Assembly (NCBI GenBank): GCA_963210315.1
Contig: OY723242.1
Location: 2,480,001-2,544,000, forward strand
DNA from: Rhynchopus euleeides
Taxonomy: Eukaryota > Euglenozoa > Diplonemea > Diplonemida > Diplonemidae
Reading direction: 5' to 3'
Length of the DNA: 64,000 nucleotides
The notes beneath the pieces were generated by a model. That model did no database searches and was not told where the DNA came from. It was given only the letters and a program-made list of their open reading frames with translations. Positions 18,200 to 27,666 of the stretch are shown here, one piece after another; the first letter of the stretch is position 1, and each line of letters begins with the position of its first letter. The position numbers and the translations under genes are program-made.

Positions 18200-20692
18200 A
18201 TGTCAGGAGAAGGAATGGAGGTGTTCCTGAAGGACAGGCTGTGTGGGGAGCAGCATGCGGTGCACATCGGGGAGGGCGACACCCCGGTTCATCTCAAGGC
18301 AAACGCACTCGACGTGGTGCTCGGGTCCCCTCCCGACGCGCTTCCCGAGGACGTGGTGCTCTCGGTGGATGGGGTGGTGCTCGACGACAGCACCCCTCTG
18401 TCCGGTGCCGCACCTGGCTCCCGCGGGTGCTCCATCGACGTCGCCCTCACGGGTGCTCGCTTCGTTGAGATGTTGGAGAAGCAGATGCTTGACAACCCGT
18501 ATGGATCTGATGTTAACATGAAGACCATACCTGCCTGGGCACTGCGTCTGCGTGATGTGGCGCTTGCTGTGGTGCAGTGTGACGGCAATGCGTTGGAGCA
18601 CCTCGATGAGTCATTCCGCAGTGACAAACACATCGTCACTGCAGCGGTGCGCAGTAGTTACGGGAGGGCACTTCAACACGCTTCCGAAGACCTGCGTGCG
18701 GATGAGGACGTCGTACTGCTGTCTTCCCTCGCTTCTTCCGATCTTCGTTTTGCATCACCTGCACTGCTCAGCAGCAAACCCTGCGTCCTCACTCTTCTGC
18801 AGCGGCAGCCGTGGAATGGTGAGACACTCAAGCATGTCGATGCAGCGCTGCGCGCCGACAGGGAGGTGATGCTGACTGCCGTGCGTTGGTATGGGCCTGA
18901 CTTCAACAATGCATCCTCGAGACTGCGCCACGACACGGAGTTCCAACGCGAGGCGATGCTGTGGAACGGTAGTGTGTTGCGGTACATCCCCAAGGCGGAG
19001 GAGCCGTGCTCAGATGTGCCGCTTCACCGAGACCGAGACCTCATCCTTGCAGCAGTCGAGACCTACCCCCAGGCACTCGAACACGCCGACCCTTCCCTGC
19101 AGGGCGACAGGAAGGTGGTGCTCGCTGCGATGCGCAGCAGAGCACCGTGGGGTCAGGACGATGCACTGCGCTGTGCACCCTCACACCTGAAGAAGGACGA
19201 GGAGGTGGTGCTGGCAGGTGTCCGGCGTAACCGTGATGTGCTCCAAGAAGCATACACCTCGCTGCGCACCAACAGAGACTTCGTGCTGCAGTGTGTCAAG
19301 CTGCAGGGACGTGCCTTGCAGTACGCCGACCCGTCTGTATCCAGCGACAGGGAGGGGGTGAACCTTTTGAACGGGCGCCTCCACGTGGCGAACCCCGGTA
19401 ACGGTGAGGGTAGAGACCGGCGAAGATCCGTTCATTTTTCCGCTGCGTGCCCTATTTCAATACAGCGGGGGGCCCTTTTTCGCAGCTTTGAGCGTTATTG
19501 ATGTTGTGGTGTTTGTGATTTCCCTTTTACCGTGGTGCACGCAACAGCTGGCGCTCGTCGGCTCGCAGGTTACGAGGCAATTGCTAGTCACACTGCTTGA
19601 GAGGCCTTCGGGCATTCGTTTGCTAGTAGCTTAGCTACACTTCTTCACTCCGTCTGAGGGGGCGGGTAGGGGGCTGCCATCAGCCCCCTGCCGTCCTGTG
19701 GTGTGTGCCCTTCTAGCTTCCATTTTTAAATCTAACACCGGTGTGTGTCCCGTGTGTCTTTTCCCTTCCCCACCCCCACACACGCATGCCGGACGGACGC
19801 TGGATAGCCTGCTCGACAGGCTAGCTCGGACCTGTGGCCGACGGGCCGGGGTCGGACCTCGTTCGGTTCAAACCCAACTAATGTATCCAGCGACAGGGAG
19901 GTGCAGCTTGCTGCGGTGGCACAGGACCCGAGGGCCTTGGAGTTCTGTGATGAGTCGATCCGCAGCAACAGAGATGTGGTCCTCACAGCCGTGCGGAAGT
20001 ATGGTGGTGCTTACTCAGCTTTGCATGGTGCTTCAGACAACCTGCGCGCGGATCGTGAGGTCGTGCTTGCTTCTGTGAAATCCTCGCCGTTTGCACTACA
20101 ATGTGCTGAGATGGTATTCCGCAAAGACGAGGAGGTGGTGCTCGCAGCCACACACACTGGCGGGCATGCTCTTGAACACGCCGACCCTACATTCTTCAGC
20201 AACCGAGACTTCATGCTTGCAGCCGTCCGCAAGTGCGGGTGCGCTCTTCGCTCCGCCAGTGCTTCACTGTGCCGTGACAAGGAGCTTCAACTGGCGGCCG
20301 TGTTGCAGGACGGGAGGGCGCTGCGGTACGCTGACCCTTCACTGCGAAGCGACAGGTCGGTTGTGCTTCAAGCGGCTCGTGCACACGGCGATGCTCTGCA
20401 GTTCGCCGATCCTGTGTTCTGTGGTGACGAGGAGGTGGTCCTCGCAGCCGTGACGAGTTGCGGCATTGCTCTGCGCTTCGCCCACAACGCACTGTGGAAC
20501 AAGCGTGGGGTGGTGCTGGCGGCTGTGCGCCAGGACGGGTGTGCCCTTCAGTTCGCCCCCACAGCGCTGTGCTGCGACAAGGAGGTGGTGCTGGCGGCTG
20601 TGCGTGGCGATCCAGACGCCTTCATCTACGCTTCTGCCCCGCTGCGCCGCGACAGCGACGTCGTTGCTGCCGCCTTCCCTGAGCTGCCTTAG
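18200..20692 (+). CDS. DUF4116 repeat protein, gene 1 (split by a short retroelement)
   Basis: Start MSGEGMEVFLKD is shared by all three paralogs. Residues ~6-95 look ubiquitin-like: VFLKDRL, a Pro/Asp loop, then LSVDGVVLDDSTPL, like the beta-strand/DG-turn of ubiquitin folds. Then come about a dozen ~40-residue DUF4116 repeats of the form DREVVLAAVRxxGxALxxAxxxLRxD. The element at 19355-19881 plus its 19-bp duplication adds 546 bp; the frame resumes in the same phase at 19901 and would give about 648 residues without it. As genomic DNA the frame stops inside the element at 19501, so the gene is either disrupted or needs the element spliced out. DUF4116 has no established activity; the repeats suggest a solenoid binding scaffold. 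Confidence 0.75.
19355..19433 (+). ncRNA. HDV-like self-cleaving ribozyme, copy 1
   Basis: The first 79 nt fit the HDV double pseudoknot in order: P1 GGGGT/ACCCC; P2 GAACGG/CCGTTC; P3 CGCC/GGCG with loop TCCACGT; P1.1 CC (loop) with GG right after P1; P4 CGGT/ACCG; J4/2 GCGAAGAT, which supplies the catalytic C as in HDV (GCGAAT). Cleavage would fall exactly before the first G, the observed 5' end of the element. R2 and L1Tc elements are known to carry such a ribozyme at the same place. Confidence 0.75.
19355..19881 (+). mobile_element. Short retroelement with 5' HDV-like ribozyme, copy 1
   Basis: 527 bp flanked by the 19-bp duplication TGTATCCAGCGACAGGGAG (19336-19354, 19882-19900). It begins GGGGTGAACC and ends GGTTCAAACCCAACTAA with no poly-A. 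GGTTCAAACCC near the 3' end fits a pol III B box and TGGCCGACGGG 30 bp earlier is A-box-like. No open frame spans it. Target duplications of this length imply target-primed retrotransposition, so it is SINE-like and would use another element's enzyme. Copies 2 and 3 are at 38472-39001 and 39742-40270. Confidence 0.8.
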
Positions 20693-21131
20693 ACGCTTGT
20701 TGACTCCTGCGTCTTTTCGGCTATTGGGAGCGTCGCCAATCGGACTTGAGATATATAATGTTGATGCCCGTCTGACCTCTTGCCTTTGGGTGCGTCTATA
20801 GAAGGGGAAGCACCAGTCGCCAGTCAGCGCCCTTCATCAGGCACTGGCGTCGCTCCCCAGCTGAGTGTCAACTCAACTGAACACAACTGCAGATGCACCC
20901 CTCCCCGCCCCACCCCCTCTTGTTGCCTTGCATCGCATCCGCAGCCGTGCAGTGAGCTGTGAGGCTGTGAGACTCTGAGTGCCTCAGCCTCGCGGAGTCA
21001 GGTGCAGCTCATACTCCAGCATCAGAGGCTGGCCGCACACACAGTGCACCACCTTGATCCCAACGCACTCCTTTCCCCCCCACCCCACCCACCCACATTC
21101 ACCACGCCCACCCCCCCAGGCCGCTGCTGGG
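20693..21131. other. Spacer between gene 1 and the PAS gene
   Basis: No gene. It holds a C-rich stretch directly before the PAS start, probably its promoter/5'UTR. The open frame extends 51 codons upstream of the chosen start, but that part is low-complexity Pro/His and unlike a conserved N-terminus. Confidence 0.5.
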
Positions 21132-23732
21132 ATGGGCTGCGGTGCCAGCAGCACCCGAGCATCGGAGTACACAGTCGACGACGAGGGCGTCGACCTGCAG
21201 GAGCAGGTGCGGCAGAGGCGGCGGGAAATCCTCAGCAGTGTTGCGGACCACGAGGATGTCGGCATCAGCATGCCCAGCACTGCGCGGAGCCGCCTCACGC
21301 GGACCCTGTCCGGCACTAGCTGCCCTCCTTCAGGGCTCCCGGGGTTCCTGCAGGCCGAGCGGGTGCCGGACGGGGAGCGCGATGTTGTGACGGACAGCCA
21401 CTTCGACAGCATCATCGACATCCTCGACTGCAATCCTCTCCCCACGCTGCTGCTGCAGGCGGACGGAGCCCTGGTGCGCGTCAACGACCTGGGCCACGCG
21501 CTGCTGTGCCCCGACGGTGCTGTGCTGAACGCTGGTGTGCTCATCGATCGCTACCTCCGCTTCCCCCCAGAGCGTGTCGGCAACCCTCCCGACTACTCGC
21601 AGCTCGTCAGCCTCATGCCGCTTGCCTCTGCGTCGCCCCGCGCGCTGGAGCTCTCCCTGCTGTCTGAGCGCTCACGGCATATGGGCTGTGGCAGCGATGG
21701 CGGCAGCGACGACGACACGACTGACGGTGGGACCAGCGACGTGGTGCGCCACGACTGCCTGCCGGGCCGCATCGCAGAGCCCCACAGCGACAGCAGCTCT
21801 GCGGATGACGAGCACGTGCGGTCGGACCTGCTTGCTCTGGCGGAGAACCTGGGGCAGCGCACGTCGCACCGGCGCAGCCACGTGCCTGCGCCACTCGTCA
21901 CCACTCGGGAGTACCTCGAGAAGGACGAGTTCTACTTCGACGCGCACGACGGGTCGCCCTGCTTCTCCACCGCACGGGCGGCCAGCCCGACGCCCTCGCG
22001 GATGCGGCGGCGTGCCCCGACTGCGGGGTCTGTGTGTGACACGCTGTCGGAGGAGTCGTCTGTCCTGCTGGCACACCCAGTGGCGCCACCCTTCGGGCAG
22101 CGCGACCACAACAAGTGTCTGGTGCTGGTGCGGACATCTGTCGGGTCGATGGTCAACATGATGTCGACAACCGTCAGGGTTGCGATCGGGACGAAGACCG
22201 GCTACCTGGTGGTGCTGCAGGCCGAGGCCCCTCCCCCGCAGCAGGGCTCCGCCCGCCTCGCCCGCCGCAGCGCCAAGGGGACGGAGCCCGGGGTCACGAC
22301 CTTCTTCCCCAGCTCCTTCGGCACGGGGTCGAATGCACGCCACACGCACACCCCGGCGCCGGACCTGCTGCGGCCTTCCCCCACACACATGCCCCCACCG
22401 CTGTCCATTAACGGCACGCCGCCCGAAAGGTGCACCAGCGAAGGCGGCTCTGACACTGGCTCCGCGTCGTCGCTGGTGCGCAGCGACGGGTCGTACGGTG
22501 CCAGCCCGCAGGGTCTCCACCCTTTGCCGCATCCGAACAGCGTCAGCGGGTCAAGCTCCTGGAGCTTCGGCGACGTGGTGCTGGTTGTGGACAAGGAGGA
22601 CGGCACGCTGGCCGACATGTCGCGCGGCGCACAGCTGCTGACAGGCATCGACCTGCACCCCCCTGCAGGGGACGACGCACGGGAGGGCCCCGCCCCGGTG
22701 CACGTCGACACCCTGGTGCCGAACCCCGTCAAAAACATCTCCTTCAGCGACGCAGCGCAGCCCCTCTCCTTCCAGTCCTCGCGGGAGAGCCTCGGGAGCG
22801 CCAGCACATCGTCCGGCAGCGCGGGGCTGGCGCCCAGCATATTCCAGACCATCAAAGCCGAGCACGCCTGTATGGATCTGGAGAAGCTGCAGACGGTGCG
22901 GTCCAACCTCCCCACGCTCGCCTCCACGGTGTCCGTGCCCTCGCCCCGCAGCGGGGGTGCCGGGCGGCAGGTCAAGATCAAGACTGGCGAGAAGAGCATT
23001 GTCGGCGACAAGGTCATCACCCTCGACCTGAACAGCGTGCTGCTGGTGGGCGACCTCTATATAGCACGCTTCACCCTCCCGTGGTCCGGGCCCTACAGGC
23101 CTCTGGGGCGGAGCAGGCGCATCGCCTTCAGCTTCAAAGGCGGCCTGAGTGAGGACATGGCGTGCATCCTCGAAAGCGGCTCCCAGGCTGTGGTTGCCTG
23201 CTCCATGTCGGGCGAGATCATCTACTGCAACGACAACAGCCTGGCCCTGCTGCAGTATAAGGAGAGCGATTTGATGCGTGAGGACGTCTCGCTTCTGGTG
23301 CCCGAGCCGTACAGGTCGAGACATGCGGAGCTGATGCGAAGCTTCTACAAAAAGATTAACTATTCACTCATCAACCAGCCCCGCTACACCGTGGCGGTGG
23401 GGCGGAACGGAGGCGTCGTGCCCATCTCGCTGGAGCTGCGTATGGTGCAGACGCCGCATGGCACGGAGATCTACCTTGTGCTCTTCCGCCCTGCGACGAT
23501 CTGCAGGGGCGAGGGTGGACCCCGGCTCACAGCGATGGTGGAGGAGTGCCAGAAGGACGAGCGGAACTCCGCAGAGTCTGTTGCAGCCTATTGGCGGACA
23601 AGGGGGCACAAGGATGTCGTCAGCAAGCGCATGCCATCGGGTGGTATTGTCAGGGCAACCAGCACGAGCAGGGCGAACGTGCGGCCCCTTCGTGGCCTTT
23701 CACGGTCGCATTCGGTTCCCCGCGTGGCGTAG
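21132..23732 (+). CDS. Membrane-anchored PAS-domain protein
   Basis: 866 residues. The start at 21132 was chosen because MGCGASS is a classic N-myristoylation plus palmitoylation motif. A PAS-like segment at ~89-150 (IDILDCNPLPTLLLQADG) and another at ~476-515 (VVLVVDKEDGTLADMSRGA) are weak. The one at ~674-786 is clear: LESGSQAVVACSMSGEIIYC, then LLQYKESDLM, PEPYRSRHAELM and IYLVLFRP. Between them are Ser/Pro/Gly-rich linkers. No kinase, cyclase or DNA-binding domain is visible, so it is likely a membrane-tethered sensor or scaffold whose partner is unknown. The frame is intact with high GC at third positions, like the sulfotransferase. Confidence 0.75.
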   Translation: MGCGASSTRASEYTVDDEGVDLQEQVRQRRREILSSVADHEDVGISMPSTARSRLTRTLSGTSCPPSGLPGFLQAERVPDGERDVVTDSHFDSIIDILDCNPLPTLLLQADGALVRVNDLGHALLCPDGAVLNAGVLIDRYLRFPPERVGNPPDYSQLVSLMPLASASPRALELSLLSERSRHMGCGSDGGSDDDTTDGGTSDVVRHDCLPGRIAEPHSDSSSADDEHVRSDLLALAENLGQRTSHRRSHVPAPLVTTREYLEKDEFYFDAHDGSPCFSTARAASPTPSRMRRRAPTAGSVCDTLSEESSVLLAHPVAPPFGQRDHNKCLVLVRTSVGSMVNMMSTTVRVAIGTKTGYLVVLQAEAPPPQQGSARLARRSAKGTEPGVTTFFPSSFGTGSNARHTHTPAPDLLRPSPTHMPPPLSINGTPPERCTSEGGSDTGSASSLVRSDGSYGASPQGLHPLPHPNSVSGSSSWSFGDVVLVVDKEDGTLADMSRGAQLLTGIDLHPPAGDDAREGPAPVHVDTLVPNPVKNISFSDAAQPLSFQSSRESLGSASTSSGSAGLAPSIFQTIKAEHACMDLEKLQTVRSNLPTLASTVSVPSPRSGGAGRQVKIKTGEKSIVGDKVITLDLNSVLLVGDLYIARFTLPWSGPYRPLGRSRRIAFSFKGGLSEDMACILESGSQAVVACSMSGEIIYCNDNSLALLQYKESDLMREDVSLLVPEPYRSRHAELMRSFYKKINYSLINQPRYTVAVGRNGGVVPISLELRMVQTPHGTEIYLVLFRPATICRGEGGPRLTAMVEECQKDERNSAESVAAYWRTRGHKDVVSKRMPSGGIVRATSTSRANVRPLRGLSRSHSVPRVA

Positions 23733-24390
23733 GGCCGTGTTCCCCCCCCCCCCCCCCCCCCACACACACACACAAGACACGCCAGTGAGTGTCACCCACC
23801 CCACCCCCACACCTTTGTGCCTTATTTAGCCATTTCTCTATTTCATCACCTCACCTCTCCCGCCCCTTTTGAGAAACAGCAGTCGGAACGAAAAAAACCG
23901 AAAATGAATGAAAAAAGGGAAGGAAAGAAGGAAGGAAGGAAGACAGGAAAGGGGATGAACTGAACGCAGCACAAGTGGGAGCCTCGGGGTTGGGGGCTTC
24001 GTTTATACATCTCTCTGAGAGTCTCGCCTGATTTTGTCGCTGCAAGCAAATAATGGCCCAAGCTTCAGATTATCCAGGTCCAGTTTTCCCCGTCCGTTGC
24101 AGCAGCTGTGGCTGCGCGTGGCTGCGATTCAATCCGCCAGGAAGGTGGGTGGGGAGTGGGTTGGTTGGGTGGACTCACAACTGCCTGGATCCACCCAGAG
24201 CCCCGGTCATGTGGGGCGAAAAGCGTCGCATCACCGGGATTGGGCGAGCCCAGTGTTGGGGCACTTATACGAGGGAGAGCCTCTTGCTTTTCGTAAACAC
24301 AGTCTGAAGCTCGGTTCTCTCCCTCCCCTCCTTGTCTCTTGGGCCTGCCTGGGCGAAGGGTTTTTTGAGAGATCCTCTGTTTTTTTTTTA

Positions 24391-24576
24391 AGCACACTCG
24401 TGTGAGCGGAAAGCGCCCCACCACAGCTGCAACCAAACGTGCTCTATACACTAACCCCACCCTTCATCAGGCTCAGGGTGTGATCAGTTCAGGGTTTTGT
24501 GTGTAGAAGCGTCAACGCAACAAACAAAAGGAAATTCATCAGAGCGGTTGTAGCTGTGAAGTGATAGGGCGCTTTT
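24391..24576 (+). repeat. Dispersed small repeat, class beta
   Basis: Near-identical to 50393-50568 over its length, from AAGCACACTCGTGTGAGCGG to AGTGATAGGG, including the GCGTCAACGC mini-hairpin. The low divergence suggests recent copying. Confidence 0.7.
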
Positions 24577-24869
24577 GCTGCCTCCCGCCAAAAAAATAGA
24601 GGGGCGTGCCCGCATCATGCCATGTTTTTGTTATTTTTATCTTCCTCCTCCCATCGCACACACACACAGCCAAGGGTGGGCCAAGGGTGATCCGCGCAGG
24701 ATCTCCCCACACAAAACGTGGCCACCACACACACACCCACACCCACACACACAGCCACATAGGCTGTTCATATTTCTTTCGACCCGCGAGCTGCCACTTC
24801 TTCTTTATTTTGATTGTGCGAAACGAATACCCCTTTGGGGGCCTTCGCTCTTGGCTCTTCGCTCGCTTT

Positions 24870-24938
24870 GAGTACAGGAAACATTGCTTGGAGTGCTGAT
24901 AATGGATGGGCTGTGGATGAGCATTACAAAGCAATTGA
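24870..24938 (+). repeat. 69-bp dispersed repeat
   Basis: Second copy of the unit at 15588-15656, followed here by CCCCTTTGGGGGCCTTCGC, the left end of a degenerate CTTCGC-family repeat. Confidence 0.6.
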
Positions 24939-24940
24939 AT

Positions 24941-25050
24941 ACCCCTTTGGGGGCCTTCGCTCTTGGCCAAAACTAAAACTCTGCCAGTTCATCTCCTATC
25001 TCTTGTGTTGGGTGGCTCACTTTTCCTGCACTTCTGAGCCTTCGGCGCCC
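24941..25050 (+). repeat. Degenerate CTTCGC-ended repeat
   Basis: Left end GGGGGCCTTCGCTC, then AAAACTAAAACTCTGCC, and right block TGCACTTCTGAGCC. The right inverted end is decayed. A partial left end alone is at 24829-24868. Confidence 0.35.
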
Positions 25051-26075
25051 ACCAGACCACCCTTGGGGGTCTTCGCGACTGTGCATGCAAAACATGCGTT
25101 TTTTTGGTGCATAATGCCTTTTTTAAAGATAAACCTCTGCCGAACTTCTGATAGTTTTGCCGACAGCGGATATCCACCCCCCACCCCCACCCCTTGATAA
25201 ACTGTTCTGTCTGTCCATGCCACACTGTGTGTTCTGCGACTCCTCACCTTGCGTGAGGCATCTATCCATCGATTCATGAGTTGTGTGTATGTCTGAGCAA
25301 CCGGCCCGTGAAGAATCGGTCAACGTCAGTATCACCCAGGCAGAGAGGAAAGGATGTGCGTCTGTGTGCCTTCGGAGGGGTGTCTAAGACTACGGCGGAA
25401 AAATGGCGGATTGGGCGCCGCGCCTCCTTTTTTAGTTCAACTCTCCAGGGGTGTTCCGCAGGAATCCCCTGAAATAAAAAAATCCCGAAAATTAGACACA
25501 ACACCGCCCAAACGGCAACACCTCATCCGAGAGGCCTCGTCCTGAGATACTGTGGGAGCATCGCATCAAAACAGCAGGGCTGAAACCGGGCGCTCGTTGC
25601 GTTTTTTTTCTCTCCCGCACAGATTCTCTATATATCCAGGTGTGCGTGCGATCGGTGGTGGGTGGATCCACAAGGCAAAAGGTGCAGCCCGTCGGAAATC
25701 CGGCCGCTTTTGCCCCCCCCCCCCACCCCTGGTGCGTGCTTTGCTGTGTGTGTTGAATATTTATGTCGTGTGTGTTTTGAGGTTTGATTTCCTTTTGACG
25801 CAACCCCCCCTAATCACCCTCCCCGTCTTCCAGCAGAGAGGCCCCAAAAGGACACATCTGCCTTGGTGTGCCTTTATTGTCGGGGCTCGCTTATTCTGCA
25901 CTGCGCATGTTTATTTGAAGCACTTCTGGTTATGGTTGGGAGGGGAGAGCCCTGGGCCACGTTTATACGCGGTGCTGGGTACGGCCGCATTTCGTGCCCG
26001 GCAAGGGGGTGGGGCAGAGAGATATGGCTGTTGGCTCTTTGCGCACCTTGCATTTTTTTTCTCCACTCCTTCGGC

Positions 26076-27037
26076 AGGGGCTTAGCTTGGATTTTGGGGT
26101 TGGGGCCGAAACTCGGTCAGACTCGGTCACAGTACACACACAGTTGATTTGCCCTACTCGGGCACCCGAGAGAATGTCACCCCCCCTCGGCCTCCGCTTG
26201 GGCTCCAACGGCCACCCTGTACAGAGGGGGTGACATTCTTCAACGGTTGCCCTGTGTAGCGGCTGGGAAGAATGTCACCCCCCCTCGGCCCTGGGCCCTC
26301 GAGGGGGGTGAAATTCTCTCGGGGTACCCTAGGACCTCGCAAGAGTGGCTTCGGGGATACCCTGTGAATCTTCGCGACATTCCACTCCCACAAAGAGTAC
26401 ATTTGCAAGGCTTTCGTTGCTCAGTTGGCGAAGCCTGGTGGAGACAAGGCGGAGGTTGGAAAACAAGCGTTCAACAGAACCAGTGCCCAGCGGAAGCATA
26501 GATGCAAGCTGGAGTAGCTTGCATGTTGCTGGGTACGTGAGAGCGAGGTTTCCCGAGGTAAACCGCTGAATAACCTCCTGCAGGTCACGCAGGCCCAACC
26601 TCCGAATCGGAACAGAAACCCGGGCACGCAGAAGGGCAGTCTTGTGGGCCTGTGCCCACTTCGGTGGGTGTGCTGGGGCATTGAAGTCCGGGCAAGGGTA
26701 CGCACCAGTAATCCCCGGGAGAGGTGCCAGGTAATGGTCGGCGATGTAGCGCAGAGCCTCCTGCACCTGCGTGCCCACCATGTTGCCGGGAGACGGAATT
26801 CGAGACTGCTGACGTTATTCTTACGCTAGCGACGAATACGGGACAGAAGGAGAATGGGGTGTTCGCGTTCGCTCGCACGCGTGCTTCACCTCCTGTGCTG
26901 CTGCACCCCAAGAAAAATCCACTTTTTCCCCAGAAATTTATACTTTTTTTTTGTTTTTTGGGCTGACCGAGTTTTTTTCCGGGTTTGGCTGAAACTCGGT
27001 CAGCTGACCGAGTTTACCCCCCCAAGCTAAGCCTCTG
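26076..27037 (-). mobile_element. hAT element with decayed transposase
   Basis: CCTTCGGC is duplicated at 26068-26075 and 27038-27045. Ends AGGGGCTTAGCTTGG and CCAAGCTAAGCCTCTG are inverted, with subterminal CTCGGTCAG repeats near both ends. The minus strand encodes the C-terminal dimerisation part of a hAT transposase (26329-26781), which independently supports the superfamily. A set of TGTCACCCCCCCTC/GGGGGTGACATTC inverted pieces at 26170-26320 may be a further insertion. Confidence 0.85.
26329..26781 (-). pseudogene. hAT transposase C-terminal fragment
   Basis: About 150 residues. LTYPATCKLLQLASMLPLGT followed by GSVERLFSNLRLVSTRLRQL matches the hAT dimerisation motif (small residues, then ERLFS, then a Leu-rich helix). 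The DDE catalytic part upstream is not present in any frame of the element, so it is a remnant. Confidence 0.75.
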
Positions 27038-27484
27038 CCTTCGGCTTGGAAGAGATGTGTGCGGGCGAGGAAAGTGCCGCCTGTGGAAAAGCATCAACGC
27101 ATCATACGAATAAGGTACAGCGGGGGAAAAGAACAGAGCATCCTTCTGTTATCCAGATACTATTGAAGAGGGGGCGCATTGTGCTGCCCGTCCTACCTGT
27201 CTTCTTCGGCTCTTCAGCTTTGCACTACACACAGTTTCCCACCATCACTGGTCCAGCCCTCCCCCCGCCGCACCGCCACGACGCTCTCTCCCTTCTTGGG
27301 TTGCACCCTGTGGGGGCACACACACACACACACAAGCCCTCAAGACTCTTGAAGCGGCCTGACTATTTAGTGTCTTCGTCGCAGCAAGGGGGCGATATAT
27401 ACCACCCTTTTTATTGATTTCACGTGTCAGTGTTTGACTTTTTCGCAACTTCATTTCTTCCTTTTCTCCCTCTCCAACCCCACC

Positions 27485-27666
27485 CGTGACACCACCAGGG
27501 TTTAGCTAGCCCTGGTCCGATTATCCCCGGTTCTTCGCTGAAGAGACGCGGCCGGGGGGAGGGGTACGAAGAGTACGCGTCGAAACCGGTGTCACGTCGT
27601 GTTGGGGAATCCTTCGGGAGTGCGATACTGAAGGGGAGGTGCTACTGCCCGTGCAGGGCGACACCG
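27485..27666 (+). ncRNA. Multi-hairpin RNA-like segment, class unknown
   Basis: CGTGACACC (27485) pairs with GGTGTCACG (27588-27596). Inside are CCAGGG/CCCTGG, CCCCGG/CCGGGG and GTAC-GAAGA-GTAC hairpins. Outside follow CCTTC/GAAGG (27611-27634) and GGTG/CACC enclosing GCCC-GTGCA-GGGC (27638-27665). Six perfect helices in 180 bp is far above the local background. It is not a tRNA by arm lengths and no snRNA landmark was found. Confidence 0.4.

Larger units (their letters stand above)
23733..26067. other. Non-coding stretch after the PAS gene
   Basis: It opens with a 20-C tract and a CA run, then GAAGG simple repeats (23920-23945). It contains a class-beta repeat (24391-24576), CA-rich DNA (24655-24755), the 69-bp repeat (24870-24938) and degenerate CTTCGC-family pieces (24835-25050). 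No supported gene. Confidence 0.6.

Noticed and set aside
19862-19881. tRNA gene suggested by the GGTTCAAACCC B box
   Set aside because: No acceptor stem or anticodon arm can be drawn and the motif is at the 3' end of a repeated mobile element.
20979-21131. 51-codon N-terminal extension of the PAS protein
   Set aside because: Pro/His-rich reading of a C-rich 5'UTR; the MGCGASS acylation motif at 21132 is a far better start.
21672-22532. Long minus-strand frame opposite the PAS gene
   Set aside because: Shadow of the GC-rich coding strand, Arg/Gly-biased composition and no domain.
27485-27600. Hammerhead ribozyme (CTGAAGA, 6-bp stem II, GAAA, 9-bp closing helix)
   Set aside because: The NUH cleavage triplet next to the closing helix and a stem I complementary to the bases before CTGAAGA are both missing, and the stem II bases compete with the CCCCGG/CCGGGG hairpin.
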